Origin: Levilactobacillus parabrevis ATCC 53295 | GTDB lineage: Bacteria > Bacillota > Bacilli > Lactobacillales > Lactobacillaceae | Direction of reading: 5' to 3' | DNA length: 64,000 nucleotides | NCBI RefSeq assembly: GCF_001434055.1 | Contig: NZ_AZCZ01000001.1 | Coordinates: 1-64,000 of the forward strand | Shown: positions 34,793 to 42,829 of the stretch, piece by piece | How the letters are laid out: every line of letters starts with the position of its first letter | How positions within the stretch are numbered: position 1 is the stretch's first letter | Position numbers and translations under genes: made by a program | The notes under the pieces: model-generated | The model's input: the letters and a program-made list of their open reading frames with translations, nothing else | Told to the model about the DNA's origin: nothing | Database searches by the model: none

Positions 34793-35890
34793 ATGACGAA
34801 ACTCGAACAAATTCAGCAATGGACGGCAGAGCACCACGCCAGCATGACCTACTTAAGCAATCCCAAGACCATTCAGTACCTGACTGGCTTTGGCAGCGAC
34901 CCAATCGAACGGGTCCTGGCCTTAGTGATCTTCCCGGACCAAGATCCATTCATCTTTGCACCGGCCTTGGAAGTAGAAGTGATCAAGGAGACCGGCTGGA
35001 AGTTCCCTGTCGTCGGCTACCTGGACCATGAGAATCCATGGGCAATGATTGCCGACCAAGTTAAGCAACGCCACGTGAATCCAGAACACATCGCTTTAGA
35101 GAAGGGCCAACTCCAAGTTGCCCGGATGGAAACCTTAGCTGCCCAATTCACCAGTCCCCGCTTCGACTTGGACATCACCACATTTATCGAACGGATGCGC
35201 TTAATCAAGTCTGAAGAAGAAATCAAGAAATTGGAAATCGCCGGCAAATGGGACGACTTCGCCTTTGAGCACGGCTTCGCAGCCGTTAAAGCTGGTAAGA
35301 CGGAACAATCTGCCGTTGCCGAATTGCAATACGCTTTAATGAAGGAAGGCATTATGGAAATGTCCTTCGGGAGCCTGGTTCAAGCCGGTGCCCACGCCGC
35401 TGAACCACATGGCGCTACCAATGACACCAAGTTTGCTAACAACGAACTGATCCTCTTCGACCTCGGTACGGTCTATGACGGCTACATCTCCGACGCTTCC
35501 CGGACGGTGGCTCTGGGCACCCCTACCGCCAAGCAAAAGGAAATCTACGACGTCTGCCTGGAAGCCCAATTAACGGCTCAAGCCGCAGTTAAGCCCGGAC
35601 TGACAGCTGCTGAACTGGACAAGATTGCCCGTGACATCATCACCAAGGCCGGCTACGGCGAATACTTCATTCACCGTCTCGGCCATGGGATGGGCATGAG
35701 CGACCACGAATTCCCATCCATCATGGAAGGCAACGACCTGGTCTTAGAACCCGGCATGTGCTTCTCCATCGAACCCGGAATTTACATCCCAGGGGTCGCC
35801 GGCGTCCGGATCGAAGACTGTGTCCACGTCACGGCTGATGGTAGTCTCCCATTCACCCACACTTCTAAGGAATTAACTTACGTGGGCTAG
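34793..35890 (+). CDS. pepQ: Xaa-Pro dipeptidase
   Basis: A 365-residue M24 metallopeptidase that splits dipeptides ending in proline, the last step of peptide use. An N-terminal creatinase-like domain (about residues 1-125) precedes the catalytic domain. Metal ligands are seen in LFDLGTVYDGYISDASRT (about 222-239), HRLGHGMGMSDHE (about 289-301), SIEPGIYIPG and RIEDCVHV. The ATG follows GAAGGGGTGATTTC. A -10, TATACT (34760-34765), lies 27 bp upstream. Confidence 0.95.
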   Translation: MTKLEQIQQWTAEHHASMTYLSNPKTIQYLTGFGSDPIERVLALVIFPDQDPFIFAPALEVEVIKETGWKFPVVGYLDHENPWAMIADQVKQRHVNPEHIALEKGQLQVARMETLAAQFTSPRFDLDITTFIERMRLIKSEEEIKKLEIAGKWDDFAFEHGFAAVKAGKTEQSAVAELQYALMKEGIMEMSFGSLVQAGAHAAEPHGATNDTKFANNELILFDLGTVYDGYISDASRTVALGTPTAKQKEIYDVCLEAQLTAQAAVKPGLTAAELDKIARDIITKAGYGEYFIHRLGHGMGMSDHEFPSIMEGNDLVLEPGMCFSIEPGIYIPGVAGVRIEDCVHVTADGSLPFTHTSKELTYVG

Positions 35891-35913
35891 TTTCGCTTAA
35901 AACGTATCTCAAT

Positions 35914-35957
35914 AACCCGTGAGCACTTGTCGAAAATGGCAGCTGCTCACGGGTTTT
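35914..35957 (+). terminator. Terminator of pepQ
   Basis: A 12-bp perfect stem, AACCCGTGAGCA (35914-35925) with TGCTCACGGGTT (35944-35955), is followed by Ts. Confidence 0.93.
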
Positions 35958-36106
35958 TACATCCACATTTCTCTGGAGACATTAGCATATAAAACATTTT
36001 ACCTGGACTGTTCGTTGATTCCTTATGAATTCTGACGAGTCCATCTTGGTATCACTTTCCCAAACCGTTTGATGTCAATTCAAGCCACAATTGTAGCTGG
36101 AGGAGG

Positions 36107-36272
36107 TCAGGGATGGAGCCAGCCGTGACGACGATGTTAGACCGGGCGATTGACTCTTCCCGGCCTTACATCGTGGGACGCGGTTGGAGATACGCGGTCT
36201 TCGTAGCTTCAAGCCGAGCTGGAAGTCCGCTCTTTGGCTGGAAGCGTTCCCCACAGCAGGCGGAATCCCTGA
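36107..36272. repeat. Type B structured intergenic element, copy B1
   Basis: In the 35958-36388 gap, TCAGGGAT (36107-36114) pairs with ATCCCTGA (36265-36272), continued by GCC-GC-GTG pairings up to 36127/36249. Inside are ACGATGT/ACATCGT (36131-36137/36168-36174) with CCGGG/CCCGG nested, a second arm around CGGTTGGAG/TTCAAGCCG, and a short third hairpin near 36223-36240. Copy B2 at 59006-59177 keeps the plan while changing the arm bases in pairs. No T-run and no coding sequence. Confidence 0.65.
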
Positions 36273-36320
36273 CAGCCGGAAGCGACAGATTTCCTCGAAG
36301 CCCAAGAACATGTTGGAAAG

Positions 36321-36360
36321 TTGCTAAAGTGATATCACCATGATATTATTAAGCTATCAT
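36321..36360 (+). promoter_or_regulatory. Promoter with palindromic operator of the RHH-SPFH operon
   Basis: TTGCTA (36321-36326) and TATTAT (36344-36349) are 17 bp apart. The perfect palindrome GTGATATCAC (36329-36338) fills the spacer. ATGATA (36340-36345) and TATCAT (36355-36360) form a second inverted pair over the -10 and start site. Ribbon-helix-helix proteins bind such sites, so autoregulation is likely. Confidence 0.6.
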
Positions 36361-36388
36361 CTTGGGAGGAGCATGAGGAGGCCACATT

Positions 36389-36718
36389 ATGGCAAAAGAA
36401 AAACAAAAGCGTTTCCTACTTCGCATGGACGAGAGCCTTTTCGAAAAGCTTTCGCAAGCCGCCACCGCTGACGGCCGAAGCATTAACGCCTACATCGTCA
36501 ACATTTTATCGAAGACGGCCACACCAGGAAACTGGGAATCTCGGCAGTTGATTGGTCGCACCGTACCGGGTACGGCTTTAGATGCTAAGACTGGTCTGGT
36601 GTTAGTCGCCGGCATTTACTATCGTTACTTATTGGAGCCGCGAGAAGCTCTAGACTTCACTGCGGAGTATACCATCATCGAAAGTAACGGGAATATCTTG
36701 ACGTTCAAGAAAATTTGA
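36389..36718 (+). CDS. Ribbon-helix-helix (Arc-type) DNA-binding protein with extra C-terminal domain
   Basis: A 109-residue protein. Residues about 6-46 form an Arc-like ribbon-helix-helix unit (KRFLLRMDESLFEKLSQAA then GRSINAYIVNIL). The remaining ~60 residues (about 50-109) are an unrecognised, probably beta-rich domain ending in a YTIIESNGNILTF strand. It starts after GAGGAGGCCACATT, 13 bp before the SPFH gene and 29 bp after a palindromic promoter. It resembles antitoxin-style regulators, but no toxin is adjacent. It is more likely an autoregulator of the pair. Confidence 0.75.
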   Translation: MAKEKQKRFLLRMDESLFEKLSQAATADGRSINAYIVNILSKTATPGNWESRQLIGRTVPGTALDAKTGLVLVAGIYYRYLLEPREALDFTAEYTIIESNGNILTFKKI

Positions 36719-36730
36719 GGAGGAGTCACT

Positions 36731-37579
36731 ATGTTTGGGATTAGAATTGTGCATCAAAACAACGAGGGGTTAGTTGAAACTTTAGGAAAATACAAGCGCA
36801 GTGTCGCGCCCGGCGTTCATTTCTACTTGCCTGGGCTGCAAAAGATTCGGACGGTTGAGTTGGCCATGACGCCACTCGCCCTGCCCAACTATTCCGTTAT
36901 CACCAAGGATAACGCCGACGTCTCCGCCAGTCTGACGTTGAACTACCACGTGACTAACTCCGTGAAATTCCAGTATGAAAACACGGACTCCGTGGAATCC
37001 ATGGCCCAACTGGTCCGGGGCCACTTGCGAGACATTATCGGTCGGATGGATTTGAACCAAGCACTGGGCTCCACCGCCAAAATCAACCAGGAACTGGCCA
37101 CCGCTATTGGTGATCTGACCGACACTTACGGGATCAACGTCGACCGGACCAACATCGACGAACTGACCCCTTCCGCTGCCATTCAATCCGCCATGGACAA
37201 GCAGCTGACGGCCGACAGAGAGCGGGTCGCCGCTATCGCCAAGGCTGAAGGGGAAGCAAAGTCTATCGAGCTGACGACGAAGGCCAAGAACGATGCCCTC
37301 ATGGCAACGGCCACCGCCCAAGCCATGGCCACGAAGACCAGAGCGGACGCCGAAAAGTACCGGATTGACACGGTCAACTCCAGTCTAGAAAATGCCACGC
37401 CAGAATTCTTCGAAAACCAATCAATTTCAGCTTTCAGCGATTTGGCTAACTCACCAGCCAACGTGGTCGTGGTTCCCACCGACCACATCGCCGACCTGGG
37501 ACAGATTCCAGCGATTGGCGCTGCCCTACGGAGCGGCTTGAAGACGCCGGAAGTACCCCTGCCAAAACCTAAAAAGTAG
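36731..37579 (+). CDS. SPFH/Band 7 domain protein
   Basis: A 282-residue stomatin/prohibitin-like protein. The SPFH domain spans about residues 3-175 (GLVETLGKYKRSVAPGVHFY near the start). An Ala/Lys/Glu-rich coiled coil follows (about 165-225, REREV-style with AKAEGEAKSIEL) and a Pro/Lys tail. Unlike typical bacterial stomatins it has no N-terminal membrane helix, so membrane attachment would need another route. It follows the RHH gene by 12 bp with GAGGAG in between and ends at a strong terminator. Confidence 0.88.
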   Translation: MFGIRIVHQNNEGLVETLGKYKRSVAPGVHFYLPGLQKIRTVELAMTPLALPNYSVITKDNADVSASLTLNYHVTNSVKFQYENTDSVESMAQLVRGHLRDIIGRMDLNQALGSTAKINQELATAIGDLTDTYGINVDRTNIDELTPSAAIQSAMDKQLTADRERVAAIAKAEGEAKSIELTTKAKNDALMATATAQAMATKTRADAEKYRIDTVNSSLENATPEFFENQSISAFSDLANSPANVVVVPTDHIADLGQIPAIGAALRSGLKTPEVPLPKPKK

Positions 37580-37590
37580 TTTTTAAAAAA

Positions 37591-37626
37591 CACGCGCTGA
37601 CCTGATCGCAGGTCAGCGCGTGCTTT
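37591..37626. terminator. Bidirectional terminator between the SPFH gene and ptsI
   Basis: A long stem, CACGCGCTGACCT with AGGTCAGCGCGTG (37591-37621), has a 6-nt loop. T-rich runs follow on both strands, with six Ts on the minus side. Confidence 0.92.
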
Positions 37627-37666
37627 CGTAAACTAGACATTTAATCTAATGAGATGGTCTTCATAA

Positions 37667-39397
37667 TTACCCTTGACTCGTCTTCAGCTTCTCAACCAAA
37701 GCCTTGACCTGATCACTCGTTTCGCAGTCGTTAATGGCCGCTTCCGCAAGGTCACTCAGGGTTGAAGCATCAAGGTGCTTCATCAAGTTCCGGGTCTTCA
37801 GGACCGAGGTGGCACTCATCGAGAATTCATCGAGGCCCATCCCCATCAACAGCGGTACCGCTGTCTGGTCACCGGCCATTTCACCACACATCGCCACGCT
37901 CGTTCCGTGACGGTGAGCAGCCTTAATGACGTGGTTAATCAGGCCCAAGAGGCTTGGATGGTACGGCTGGTAGAGGTAGGAAACACGTTCGTTCCCCCGA
38001 TCGGCCGCGAAGGTATACTGAATCAGGTCGTTGGTTCCAATACTAAAGAAGTCAACTTCCTTAGCAAAGTGATCGGCAAAGATCGCCGCGTTAGGAATTT
38101 CAATCATCATGCCTAACTTGATGGTCTCGCCCACCTTGACGCCAGCCGCAACCAACTTCGTCTTTTCTTCGTTGAAGATGGTCTTGGCCTGCCGCAGTTC
38201 CTCCAGCGTGGCAATCATTGGGAACATGATCCCCAAGTCACCAAACGCCGAGGCCCGAATCAGTGCCCGGAGCTGCGTCCGGAAAATATCCTGCCGCTTC
38301 AGGGAAATCCGGATAGCCCGGTAGCCCAAGAACGGATTCATTTCCTTTGGCAGTTGCATGTATGGCAGGTCCTTGTCGCCCCCGATATCCATCGTCCGGA
38401 TGACTACCGGCTTGCCGTCCATTTGTTCAACGGCCGCCTTGTAGGCAGCAAACTGAGTCTCTTCGGAAGGCAACTGATCACTATCCATATAAAGAAATTC
38501 GGACCGGAACAGGCCAATTCCTTCGGCACCAGACTTCAGAACAGCCGGTAGATCGGCTGGCGTCCCAATGTTGGCAGCCAACATGAAGGATTGCCCGTCC
38601 TTAGAGACGGTTGGTTCGTCCTTCAGCTTTTCCCACAACGCCTTTTGTTCGGCAAAATCACTAGCTTGTTGCTGGTAATCTGCCAACTCGGTGTCGTCGG
38701 GTGCAGCTAGGGCTACCCCGTGCAGGCCATCCAGAATGACCGTTTGCCCATCCTGAATACTAGTCGTGGCGTTCTCAGTCCCGACAACCGCCGGAATTTC
38801 CAACGTCCGGGACATGATGGCCGAGTGACTCGTCCGACCACCCAAATCCACTAGAATCCCCTTCACGAACTGTCGGTCCAGTTGGGCTGTGTCGGAAGGC
38901 GTCAGATCATGGGAAACAACCACAACTGGTGAATCAACCAGTGCCAAGTTGGGCAGTGGCCGGTTCAGCAAGTGACTGAGCACCCGCTTTGTCACGTCGC
39001 GGACATCGGCGGCCCGCTCCTGCATGTAAGCGTTGTCAGTCATTGCCTCAAGCATCGCTGAGAACTGGTCAGCCACGTCCTGTTGCGCCGTCTCGGCATT
39101 GCAGGACTTCTGAGTAATCTCATCCTCTACTTGCTTAATAAAATCCGGGTCATTGACCATCGCCAGATGGGCATCGAAGACCTCTGCCTCTTTAGGGCCA
39201 AGGTTTTCGAGTGCTTTAGCTTTGATCTCTTCCAACTCGGTTACGGTAACCTTCCGAGCAGCGGCCAACCGATCGATTTCAGCTTGCGGATCGGTAACCG
39301 TGGTTTTTTCGAAACTTAAATCTGGGTCAACTAACGTGTAGGCCTTAGCGATGCCAATCCCATCGCTGGCCGCGATTCCTGTAATTTTCGTCGACAT
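37667..39397 (-). CDS. ptsI: PTS enzyme I (phosphoenolpyruvate-protein phosphotransferase)
   Basis: A 576-residue enzyme I that passes phosphate from PEP to HPr. The phospho-His motif is GGRTSHSAIMSRTLEIPAVV (about residues 186-205). The PEP-binding C-terminal barrel has GIGLFRSEFLYM, IRTMDIGGDKDLPY, FFSIGTNDLIQYTFAADRGN and MCGEMAGD. It is complete. The ATG at 39397 follows GAGGAGAAATGACGT. Instead of ptsH, a small membrane protein gene lies 33 bp upstream, behind the mannose-family EII genes. It seems to be the last gene of that operon. Confidence 0.96.
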   Translation of the reverse strand: MSTKITGIAASDGIGIAKAYTLVDPDLSFEKTTVTDPQAEIDRLAAARKVTVTELEEIKAKALENLGPKEAEVFDAHLAMVNDPDFIKQVEDEITQKSCNAETAQQDVADQFSAMLEAMTDNAYMQERAADVRDVTKRVLSHLLNRPLPNLALVDSPVVVVSHDLTPSDTAQLDRQFVKGILVDLGGRTSHSAIMSRTLEIPAVVGTENATTSIQDGQTVILDGLHGVALAAPDDTELADYQQQASDFAEQKALWEKLKDEPTVSKDGQSFMLAANIGTPADLPAVLKSGAEGIGLFRSEFLYMDSDQLPSEETQFAAYKAAVEQMDGKPVVIRTMDIGGDKDLPYMQLPKEMNPFLGYRAIRISLKRQDIFRTQLRALIRASAFGDLGIMFPMIATLEELRQAKTIFNEEKTKLVAAGVKVGETIKLGMMIEIPNAAIFADHFAKEVDFFSIGTNDLIQYTFAADRGNERVSYLYQPYHPSLLGLINHVIKAAHRHGTSVAMCGEMAGDQTAVPLLMGMGLDEFSMSATSVLKTRNLMKHLDASTLSDLAEAAINDCETSDQVKALVEKLKTSQG

Positions 39398-39430
39398 ACG
39401 TCATTTCTCCTCGAGTAATTCAGTCCGTCA

Positions 39431-39970
39431 TCAGCGCTTCTTCTCCAGCACCTTATTGACCAGAATGCTGGGGTTGTGTTTCACTCCTTGACGTTGTAGC
39501 TCCTCAAAGATATTGAGAAATTGCTTTTGCCGGAACTTGAACCCATCGATCATGATAGAATAGAAAGCCATGTTCCCGTTACTAACGAGATTGCGCGTGA
39601 GGACCACGTTCTTCTCGTCCTGACTGATCACGGTCTTCCGCGCCAGGATACCAATCTGCATGACGGCATTGTTTGGCGTCATTTCAATCTTCAAGATATC
39701 CGCCCACGGCACCACAACCGCTGGTTCCTGCGTATTATCCGTAATGCCCTGATCGTCGAAAATATAGTCGGGGCGTTTAGCATGGCCCTTCACCGCAGTC
39801 TCAAAGGCCGCATAGAAGAACAGTAAGCCAAAAGCCACCGCCAAGATCTTCATGATTAACCAGGTCGAGGTGAAAACCACCCCACAGATGGCCAGGCCAA
39901 ACAGAATGAAGACAATCGTCGTCATATAAATTCGTAATCGGCTGGGATAAACTTCGTACGCTTCTTTCAT
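39431..39970 (-). CDS. Small membrane protein, STM3941-like
   Basis: A 179-residue protein with two adjacent membrane segments (about residues 15-35 and 40-60). A cytosolic domain follows with a YIFDDQGITDN...VVPWADILKIEM pattern, which resembles PH-like STM3941 domains seen in bacterial membrane proteins of unknown role. The ATG at 39970 has GAGGAA upstream. It lies between PTS EIIB (44 bp upstream) and ptsI (33 bp downstream) without a visible terminator. Confidence 0.75.
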   Translation of the reverse strand: MKEAYEVYPSRLRIYMTTIVFILFGLAICGVVFTSTWLIMKILAVAFGLLFFYAAFETAVKGHAKRPDYIFDDQGITDNTQEPAVVVPWADILKIEMTPNNAVMQIGILARKTVISQDEKNVVLTRNLVSNGNMAFYSIMIDGFKFRQKQFLNIFEELQRQGVKHNPSILVNKVLEKKR

Positions 39971-40014
39971 TATCAATTCCTCAAATCATTTGTGAACTAA
40001 CCCGCCGTCAACCG

Positions 40015-40497
40015 TTACTTGATAGCTGAGTCGTATTCTACTCGCTTGGAGTCTGGCACAGTTTGGAAGTAGATTTCCAAACCGTTGTCGTGGAATTCCT
40101 TCAAAAGTGCCTTTTCGTCATCGCCAATAGCAACCGTTGGAATCACGAACTTGGTGTTAGCTTTCTTGGAGACCCCACCAACGTTGAGTTCTTTTAATTC
40201 CAGCCCAGCATCCATGGCCTCCTTAACTTCCTTGATGTACTTGAAGACCACAACGACCTTGTCATCGCCGAATTGGTTCTTCTTCCATTCTTCAGCAACT
40301 TCAGTGGCACTGTAAACTTTGATGCTCAGACCACCGGTAGAGTTGGTGCTGACGTAGATATCCTTCATAAAGTCGTCAGCAGCCGTAGCGTTGTCCACCA
40401 CGTAAACAGAATTCGTGCCAAAACCCTTGGTCCACTTCGTCATAACTTGACCGTGAATCAGACGATCATCGACCCGTGCTAAATTAATTTGTCCCAT
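40015..40497 (-). CDS. PTS mannose/fructose/sorbose-family EIIB component
   Basis: A 160-residue EIIB of the mannose family. The phosphorylated His is in ARVDDRLIHGQVMTKW (about residues 6-21, His near 15). It relays phosphate from EIIA to the sugar during uptake through EIIC/EIID. The ATG follows GGAGGATAACTATT. It stands 36 bp downstream of the EIIA gene. As a separate EIIB rather than an EIIAB fusion it matches the sorbose/fructose/N-acetylgalactosamine branch; the sugar is not determined. Confidence 0.93.
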   Translation of the reverse strand: MGQINLARVDDRLIHGQVMTKWTKGFGTNSVYVVDNATAADDFMKDIYVSTNSTGGLSIKVYSATEVAEEWKKNQFGDDKVVVVFKYIKEVKEAMDAGLELKELNVGGVSKKANTKFVIPTVAIGDDEKALLKEFHDNGLEIYFQTVPDSKRVEYDSAIK

Positions 40498-40532
40498 AAT
40501 AGTTATCCTCCAATTTTAACGTGCTTAATTTT

Positions 40533-40949
40533 CTATGATTGGTGTAAGAAATTCTTGTCGATCAACTTCATCCCTTCGGTGGCAACACCGATAGAATCCG
40601 TGATCAATTTTTCAGTATTATCTTCGGCTTCTGAGAAGTTCAGAATATTGACGAGGAGTGGTAAACTCAGGCCCGTCACGATCTTCATGTCGTGATACTT
40701 GGCCAGAGTTGACAGGGACACGTTAGATGGACTCCCACCTAATAAGTCGACTAACAGAACAGTTTCGTCATAATCGGCTTCGTTGGCTTGTAAAATATCA
40801 TAAACTTTTGTCCGCAAATCATCAACCGATTCGCCGGGATGCAGGCCCAATGCTTTCACATTTTCCTGTGGTCCCATCAATAATTCCATGCTCTTGACAG
40901 TTTCAACACCCATATCACCGTGGGTAATCACTAAGAATGCTCGCTTCAT
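40533..40949 (-). CDS. PTS mannose/fructose/sorbose-family EIIA component
   Basis: A 138-residue EIIA. The active-site His is in FLVITHGDMGVETV (about residues 5-18, His near 10), and VDLLGGSPSNVS (about 68-79) is a family motif. It accepts phosphate from HPr. It starts after GAGGAATTAGCGATT, 19 bp behind the EIID gene. Confidence 0.93.
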   Translation of the reverse strand: MKRAFLVITHGDMGVETVKSMELLMGPQENVKALGLHPGESVDDLRTKVYDILQANEADYDETVLLVDLLGGSPSNVSLSTLAKYHDMKIVTGLSLPLLVNILNFSEAEDNTEKLITDSIGVATEGMKLIDKNFLHQS

Positions 40950-40967
40950 AATCGCTAATTCCTCCTG

Positions 40968-41873
40968 TTAGATGACGTAGAAGATACTCAATACAACTAA
41001 CGCAATGGTTAAGTAAACCAGACCACGCGTGATCTTGAGACCCTTCTTCTGGAAGTACCAGTACAGCATCAGTACGGCGAACAGTGGCAGGATTCCTGGG
41101 AGAATCGTGTTCAAGATATCCTGAACGTCGAAGACCTTCTTACTGATGGTGAACTTCAGGTAACTTTGAATCTTAATGTATTGCCCGGCCAAAATCCCCA
41201 TCATGTAAAGCCCGAGGACCCCTAAACCATCAATAATTCCGGCCATTCGGCCACCGGTCATGATTTCCTTAGCGGCAGCCCGCCCCAGTGAGTAACCCAT
41301 CTTAGTGAAGTAATAACCATAAGTAAAGGTTGCGATGGCGAAGCAGAGGAATGGAAGTAAAGCTCCCATGAAGTTCCCCTTCTGGGCGAAAGGCAAGAAG
41401 ATGGCGATGAAAATGTATTGCACAGTCCCGGAGTCAATGGAATCCCCAATACCAGCCAGTGGACCCATCAGCCCAACTTTGGTGTTGTTGATCATGTCTT
41501 CGGAAATTGGTTCCTCACCGTTGGCTAAGGCCTTGGCCCGTGCTTCTTCCAGTGAGATGGTCACACCAGTTAACGTTCCCCCACCCCAAGTAGCCTGGGT
41601 GTTGAAGAATAACAGGTGGCGTTGAAAGGCTTTCGCCAATTCCGTTTTATCTTTATACAACTTCTTTAAGGTTGGAATCAACCCGAAACAGAAGGCTGGT
41701 GCCAACATCCGGTCAAAGGTATGTGGGACTTCGTTGGCCCACCACCAACCGAACCAGGATTTCATTAAATCTTTATTCGTAATCTTATCAGGTTGCGGAA
41801 TCCGATGTTCTTCAGCTTGAACATCTTCGTTTTCAGCAACGTCAACGTTGTTTGCAGCTACTTCTTCACTCAT
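40968..41873 (-). CDS. PTS mannose-family EIID component
   Basis: A 301-residue EIID membrane protein. Family text includes FNTQATWGGGTLTGVTISLEE (first part, about residues 90-108), GLMGPLAGIGDSIDSGTVQ (about 132-150) and a C-terminal membrane segment. It forms the sugar channel with EIIC. The N-terminal ~30 residues are acidic and unusually Glu/Asp-rich. It follows EIIC by 14 bp with AAGGAGGTAG as ribosome binding site. Confidence 0.93.
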   Translation of the reverse strand: MSEEVAANNVDVAENEDVQAEEHRIPQPDKITNKDLMKSWFGWWWANEVPHTFDRMLAPAFCFGLIPTLKKLYKDKTELAKAFQRHLLFFNTQATWGGGTLTGVTISLEEARAKALANGEEPISEDMINNTKVGLMGPLAGIGDSIDSGTVQYIFIAIFLPFAQKGNFMGALLPFLCFAIATFTYGYYFTKMGYSLGRAAAKEIMTGGRMAGIIDGLGVLGLYMMGILAGQYIKIQSYLKFTISKKVFDVQDILNTILPGILPLFAVLMLYWYFQKKGLKITRGLVYLTIALVVLSIFYVI

Positions 41874-41887
41874 TGATTTCTACCTCC

Positions 41888-42658
41888 TTAATTCGTCGAT
41901 TTCTTTGAAGTAAATGTCACGTAAAGGATGGCGAAGATGGCACCGAAGATGGCGTAGATCGTCATGCTGATGTCCAACTTGGCAAAGGCCACACTCATGA
42001 AGTAAGCCAGGAAGAAGAATGGTAAGAGTTGTTTCTTCCCGATAACTTGCATGATTACGGCGATCCCTAAGGCAGCCAACCCACCACCGACACTGTTCAA
42101 GACGTGAATCAACGTCCCGTGTTCGATGTTAGCAACTAAACCAGAGATAACGGGTGCCCCGAAGTAAAGGGCGATGAACATCAGTGGAATGAACAGCGCG
42201 AAGGAAATCAATGTTGGAATTCCCATGATCGCAAATCCTAAGCCTCGTGCATTCCCTTCCTTGGCGTATTTGTCCATTGGCTTCAACGCGAAGGTGTTGA
42301 GGAAGAATCTGAATTGATAGAGGTAACTTCCGAGTAACCCAACTGGCACCGCAATCGCGATGGCCCCTTGAGGACTCATGTGGCCCAGCAGCGCAACTGG
42401 CACTGCAATCGCCGTGGCAATACATGGTTCGGCGGGTAAGGCTCCCCCTGGCGCAACAAACCCCATGTAGACTAACTGAATGGCAGCGGTTACAATCATA
42501 GCTTGTTTGATGTCCCCCATGATGAATCCAACCATCATCCCTGTCATCAACGGACTAAACCGCATTGTCAGGGTTGAAAAACCTAAAATTCGTGATTCAA
42601 CCAAAGCGACCCAAAGTGCAATCAGTAACGCTTGCCAGATAGATAACGTCACATGCAT
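41888..42658 (-). CDS. PTS mannose-family EIIC component
   Basis: A 256-residue EIIC with about seven hydrophobic segments. Family text includes VGFIMGDIKQAMIVTAAIQL (about residues 36-55) and GFVAPGGALPAEPCIATAIA (about 60-79). It is the first gene of the operon C-D-A-B-orf-ptsI. The ATG at 42658 has AGGGAGG eight bases upstream; a longer in-frame start at 42862 would cross the promoter and cre site. Specificity unknown. Confidence 0.93.
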   Translation of the reverse strand: MHVTLSIWQALLIALWVALVESRILGFSTLTMRFSPLMTGMMVGFIMGDIKQAMIVTAAIQLVYMGFVAPGGALPAEPCIATAIAVPVALLGHMSPQGAIAIAVPVGLLGSYLYQFRFFLNTFALKPMDKYAKEGNARGLGFAIMGIPTLISFALFIPLMFIALYFGAPVISGLVANIEHGTLIHVLNSVGGGLAALGIAVIMQVIGKKQLLPFFFLAYFMSVAFAKLDISMTIYAIFGAIFAILYVTFTSKKSTN

Positions 42659-42740
42659 GATAAATGCCTCCCTAAAGTAAAATATATAATGGCTACACAA
42701 GATAATCATTCTTACCTGTCCGGTAAAAACATCTGTCTCT

Positions 42741-42768
42741 ATTATAAATGAAATCGGTTTCATTACAA
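42741..42768 (-). promoter_or_regulatory. PTS operon promoter with cre in the spacer
   Basis: On the minus strand TTGTAA (42763-42768) and TATAAT (42741-42746) are 16 bp apart. The cre TGAAACCGATTTCA (42749-42762) fills the gap and fits the consensus on both strands. CcpA bound here should exclude RNA polymerase, giving strong glucose repression of the whole operon. Confidence 0.82.
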
Positions 42769-42829
42769 CCTTGAATATAATCTTTTTTTCGAATAGAATG
42801 GAATCAAACCATAATGGGGGTAAAATAGC

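Noticed and set aside
36075-36343. Open frames on both strands across B1
   Set aside because: They follow from the inverted structure of the element and resemble no protein; similar frames in B2 are not conserved.
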